A DNA stretch of 64,000 nt, from NCBI RefSeq assembly GCF_036409475.1, contig NZ_JAYRCK010000021.1, positions 1-64,000 on the forward strand, given 5' to 3'. This document shows, piece by piece, positions 61,789 through 64,000 of this stretch. The first letter of the stretch is position 1. Each line of letters starts with the position of its first letter. The DNA is from Scandinavium sp036409475 (GTDB lineage: Bacteria; Pseudomonadota; Gammaproteobacteria; Enterobacterales; Enterobacteriaceae). Made by a program: the position numbers and the translations under genes. The notes below the pieces were generated by a model that saw nothing but the letters and a program-made list of their open reading frames with translations, was not told the DNA's origin and did no database searches.

Positions 61789-63432
61789 TTAATTATGCTG
61801 ATACTCAACAATAATTTTACTGTAGATATAAGAGTCGTCTCCTTCATAAGTACAGGCATAAACGTTGTTATGCGTACTGGTATGACACATAGCCAACCCC
61901 TGGTTGTAGTCTCGTGTCGCGTCCCATCCAGACAAGCATCCAAGGTTATTTTCGCGTGCAAATGCGAGAAGCTGTTGCTGGTTTTCCGGTGTGAAGTCGG
62001 TGGCGTTGTCATTGATGCCGAACATCGGTGTTGCCCCCATTCGCCGCCAGATTTGCGCCGCAGTCCATTTAGGGAAATAAGCCGCAATCTGTGCCTGCAT
62101 GGCATTCAGCGCATAAACACACCCTGTATAAACATCCGGCGGCGGGTTGGTGGCGCCAAAATCCATCGTCATCCCGTTGATCATTGAAGGCGAAAAACCT
62201 GCCTCAGCAATCATTGACAAGAAATCACGACCATAACTGCTGAAACCCTGGGATGCGGGATCTGTTTGGCCATCTACCGGCAAAGTCCATGAGATTTTGA
62301 GCTGAGGATAGAGCGCCTGAACCTGTGAAATGACCGAGAGATGACGCTGAAGAATGTCTTTACGCTGCAATGCAGCCCCTTCAATGTCAAAATCAATCAT
62401 GGTCAGAGCATAGTTTTCAATGACGCCCGAGTAGAGCGAGACAAGCGCAGGAATATCAGTGATGGTCTCTTCAATCAGCTGACCTGATGCGCCACCAAAC
62501 GACACCACAATATCGCCACCCGCGGCACGCAGCGCGGCAATGTCGCTTTTGCCATATTCGCTTATTGTCGCATCGCCTGAATAGACGGCTTCCGAATTCG
62601 GATCGTTAGAATCAGACAGCGCAGACTGCCCCCCCCAGCAAGGACGGGGTTCACCGTCAACGGTGCCTGTAACAATGAAGCCTAAAATGTAATTTTTCAA
62701 GCCGGACTCACTTCCGTACTTACTGCACTGAGGGGTAGGCCAGGCGGTATAGTCAATATAAGGTGCCGCAGAAATCGTGCAGGGGCCCGGATCGGGAAGC
62801 GCGCTGGTCGTGGTGACCTGCAAAGGTTCCGACCATGCTGACATATTGTTATTGAGATCATAAGCGCACACGTAAATGCTCCAGGCGGTTTCCGGCACCA
62901 GCGCCGAAAGAATCACACTGGTGCCACTCACCTGAATAATCGCCGGTGGGATGCCGTTCGCACTGTATTGAACCTGGTACCCAGCCACCATGACGTTATC
63001 TGTCGCAGGTTCCCAGCTAAGGCTAATTGTCTGTGCGCCAACTGAGGTTGCGTTCAGGCCAGTCGGTACGCTCGGCGGCTGATCGTCAGCAGGCGGATCC
63101 GCATCTTCACCATTAACAGTAAAGTCAAAAGGCAAATTCCCAATGGAAACCCCAGAATTATTGCTGACACCTATTTCAAAAGAAACAGACCCTCCAGCAG
63201 GAACGACATTGTGTTCGGTTAAAAAGCCCGTCACTGTAGTTCCACTCTGAGTGAAAGAAAAATTCGTATAAGAGGACAAGCTTTGCGAACTGTCCACCGA
63301 GAACGCGATAGCGGGGTTGAGTATATCTTCATCAGTACAATTATAGAGAGTGACCATACAAACGCTGTACCAGACGCTACCACCATTTTCCCACGCGGGG
63401 TAAGCAATTACATTAATATCTGTGCTTTTCAT
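61789..63432 (-). CDS. GH18 chitinase with N-terminal binding-type domain and FnIII
   Basis: A 547-residue protein. Residues 1-110 form a beta-rich module resembling carbohydrate-binding domains (WENGGSVWYSV start, PAGGSVSFEIGV). A Pro/Asp linker follows, then an FnIII domain (about 121-208, VPTGLNATSVGAQTISLSW), then a GH18 domain (about 218-547). SFGG at 311-314 and MIDFDIEG with Asp347, Asp349 and Glu351 mark the active site; the first Asp of the usual DxxDxDxE is Thr344, which fits the PF-ChiA-like subgroup. There is no signal peptide at this start, so export must use another route, for example a holin/endolysin-type pathway as known for Serratia chitinases, or lysis. Confidence 0.85.
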   Translation of the reverse strand: MKSTDINVIAYPAWENGGSVWYSVCMVTLYNCTDEDILNPAIAFSVDSSQSLSSYTNFSFTQSGTTVTGFLTEHNVVPAGGSVSFEIGVSNNSGVSIGNLPFDFTVNGEDADPPADDQPPSVPTGLNATSVGAQTISLSWEPATDNVMVAGYQVQYSANGIPPAIIQVSGTSVILSALVPETAWSIYVCAYDLNNNMSAWSEPLQVTTTSALPDPGPCTISAAPYIDYTAWPTPQCSKYGSESGLKNYILGFIVTGTVDGEPRPCWGGQSALSDSNDPNSEAVYSGDATISEYGKSDIAALRAAGGDIVVSFGGASGQLIEETITDIPALVSLYSGVIENYALTMIDFDIEGAALQRKDILQRHLSVISQVQALYPQLKISWTLPVDGQTDPASQGFSSYGRDFLSMIAEAGFSPSMINGMTMDFGATNPPPDVYTGCVYALNAMQAQIAAYFPKWTAAQIWRRMGATPMFGINDNATDFTPENQQQLLAFARENNLGCLSGWDATRDYNQGLAMCHTSTHNNVYACTYEGDDSYIYSKIIVEYQHN

Positions 63433-63574
63433 GTTAACACCTCATTGCAGAATAGAGATAATAAGAGTCACTGCGCATTGTTATGCTGCAGTAACACCAT
63501 TCTGCCTGGCATATTCATCATCGAGAGAATAATAAATTGTCAAACACCATCAAAAGTTATCATCTAATAAATAT
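63433..63574 (-). promoter_or_regulatory. Gap upstream of the chitinase gene
   Basis: About 140 bp between the two minus-strand genes, AT-rich. It could hold a chitinase promoter; no clear element is seen. Confidence 0.25.
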
Positions 63575-64000
63575 TCACTCCCCTTCATCAACCCTTTCAC
63601 AAATACACCCCTGAATATCAACAGTTCCCATCTGCTTATTATTTACACATCGACATGAAGAAAGGGAACTCCCTGGGCTCTGAATAATATAGACATCGCC
63701 CTCATCACCATTCTGGCGATAATGATAATGTTCAGTTTTTCTAATAAGATAAGAGAGCACAAAAAAGACAAACCCGATAAGAAGAAACAGGATTATCACC
63801 AGTACTTTCCGCCCATGCAATACCAGAGTCGCGGAAATCCCCGTTTGAGTTTTAGAGGATATTCGCTCAGTTTCATTATGTTTATTAATGAGTTCTACTT
63901 TCAAACTGTCTGGCTCATCAACCCTCGGCGCTGGAGCTGGAGCTGGAGCTGTCAATGAGGGAGTATCACCTGGAGGCTTATGTACAGGTAATATTTCATA
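63575..64000 (-). CDS. Partial Pro-rich single-pass membrane protein, N-terminus outside window
   Basis: The frame is open to the window edge, so only the C-terminal 141 residues are seen. A Pro/Ala-rich stretch (TAPAPAPAPRVDEPD) is followed by a polar segment, one strong transmembrane helix (VLVIILFLLIGFVFFVLSYLI), a basic-aromatic juxtamembrane part (RKTEHYHYRQ) and a C-terminal tail with four Cys, three as CRC and CIC pairs plus neighbours, possibly disulfides. No family recognised. It is co-directional with the chitinase and may belong to the same export or regulation unit, which is only inference. Confidence 0.5.
   Translation of the reverse strand, partial: YEILPVHKPPGDTPSLTAPAPAPAPRVDEPDSLKVELINKHNETERISSKTQTGISATLVLHGRKVLVIILFLLIGFVFFVLSYLIRKTEHYHYRQNGDEGDVYIIQSPGSSLSSCRCVNNKQMGTVDIQGCICERVDEGE

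Overview
The window is a chromosomal segment of an enterobacterium (Enterobacteriaceae, Enterobacter/Lelliottia/Leclercia-like; genus not certain). The backbone follows the E. coli dpp-eptB-tag-bisC-ghrB-glyQS-xyl-malS-avtA order with protein lengths that mostly match E. coli exactly. It has a type I cellulose operon (bcsO-Q-A-B-C-D-Z) where E. coli K-12 has its bcsR/E-type operon.

Layout. 1-3.4 kb: end of a lysozyme-like antibacterial effector, followed by three periplasmic immunity genes alternating with two orphan effector C-terminal fragments (a tandem repeat of about 954 bp). 3.5-15.0 kb (minus): cellulose synthesis and export operon. 15.1-15.7 kb: regulatory gap with stacked hairpins. 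15.7-21.4 kb (minus): dppABCDF dipeptide importer, with a REP/hairpin element after dppA. 22-23 kb: decayed muramidase-like gene and a DUF1311/LprI-type inhibitor. 23.1-27.6 kb: decayed island at a tRNA-Pro(UGG) gene, with degenerate copies of the tRNA 3' end, a frameshifted integrase, and a cysteine catabolism set (RidA, CyuP-like transporter, CyuA desulfidase). 27.7-37.6 kb: eptB, a yhjX remnant, yhjY, tag, yiaC, bisC, yiaD, ghrB, yiaF and yiaG. 37.7-39.6 kb: AT-rich accessory patch with a Phd/YefM-type antitoxin, a lipoprotein and a predicted cysteine-protease toxin. 39.8-44.4 kb: glyS, glyQ, ysaB, wecH. 44.4-45.3 kb: AraC remnant and an isochorismatase-family hydrolase. 45.4-53.6 kb: xylose regulon (xylBA minus; xylFGH and xylR plus). 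53.7-58.3 kb: bax, malS, avtA. 58.7-64 kb: accessory surface region with a Gly/Thr-rich repeat lipoprotein, an FhaC/ShlB-family outer-membrane transporter, a GH18 chitinase without a visible signal peptide, and a partial Pro-rich membrane protein.

How the parts work together. BcsA/B make and translocate c-di-GMP-controlled cellulose, BcsC exports it, BcsD aligns the synthase, BcsZ trims glucan, and BcsQ/BcsO are polar or accessory factors. XylFGH import xylose, XylA and XylB feed it to the pentose phosphate pathway, and XylR activates both arms. CyuA makes 2-aminoacrylate (which decays to pyruvate) from cysteine imported by the CyuP-like carrier, and RidA would detoxify that enamine. The antibacterial modules (0-3.4, 22-23 and 37.9-39.6 kb) and the surface/chitin cluster at the right edge are the least ordinary parts.
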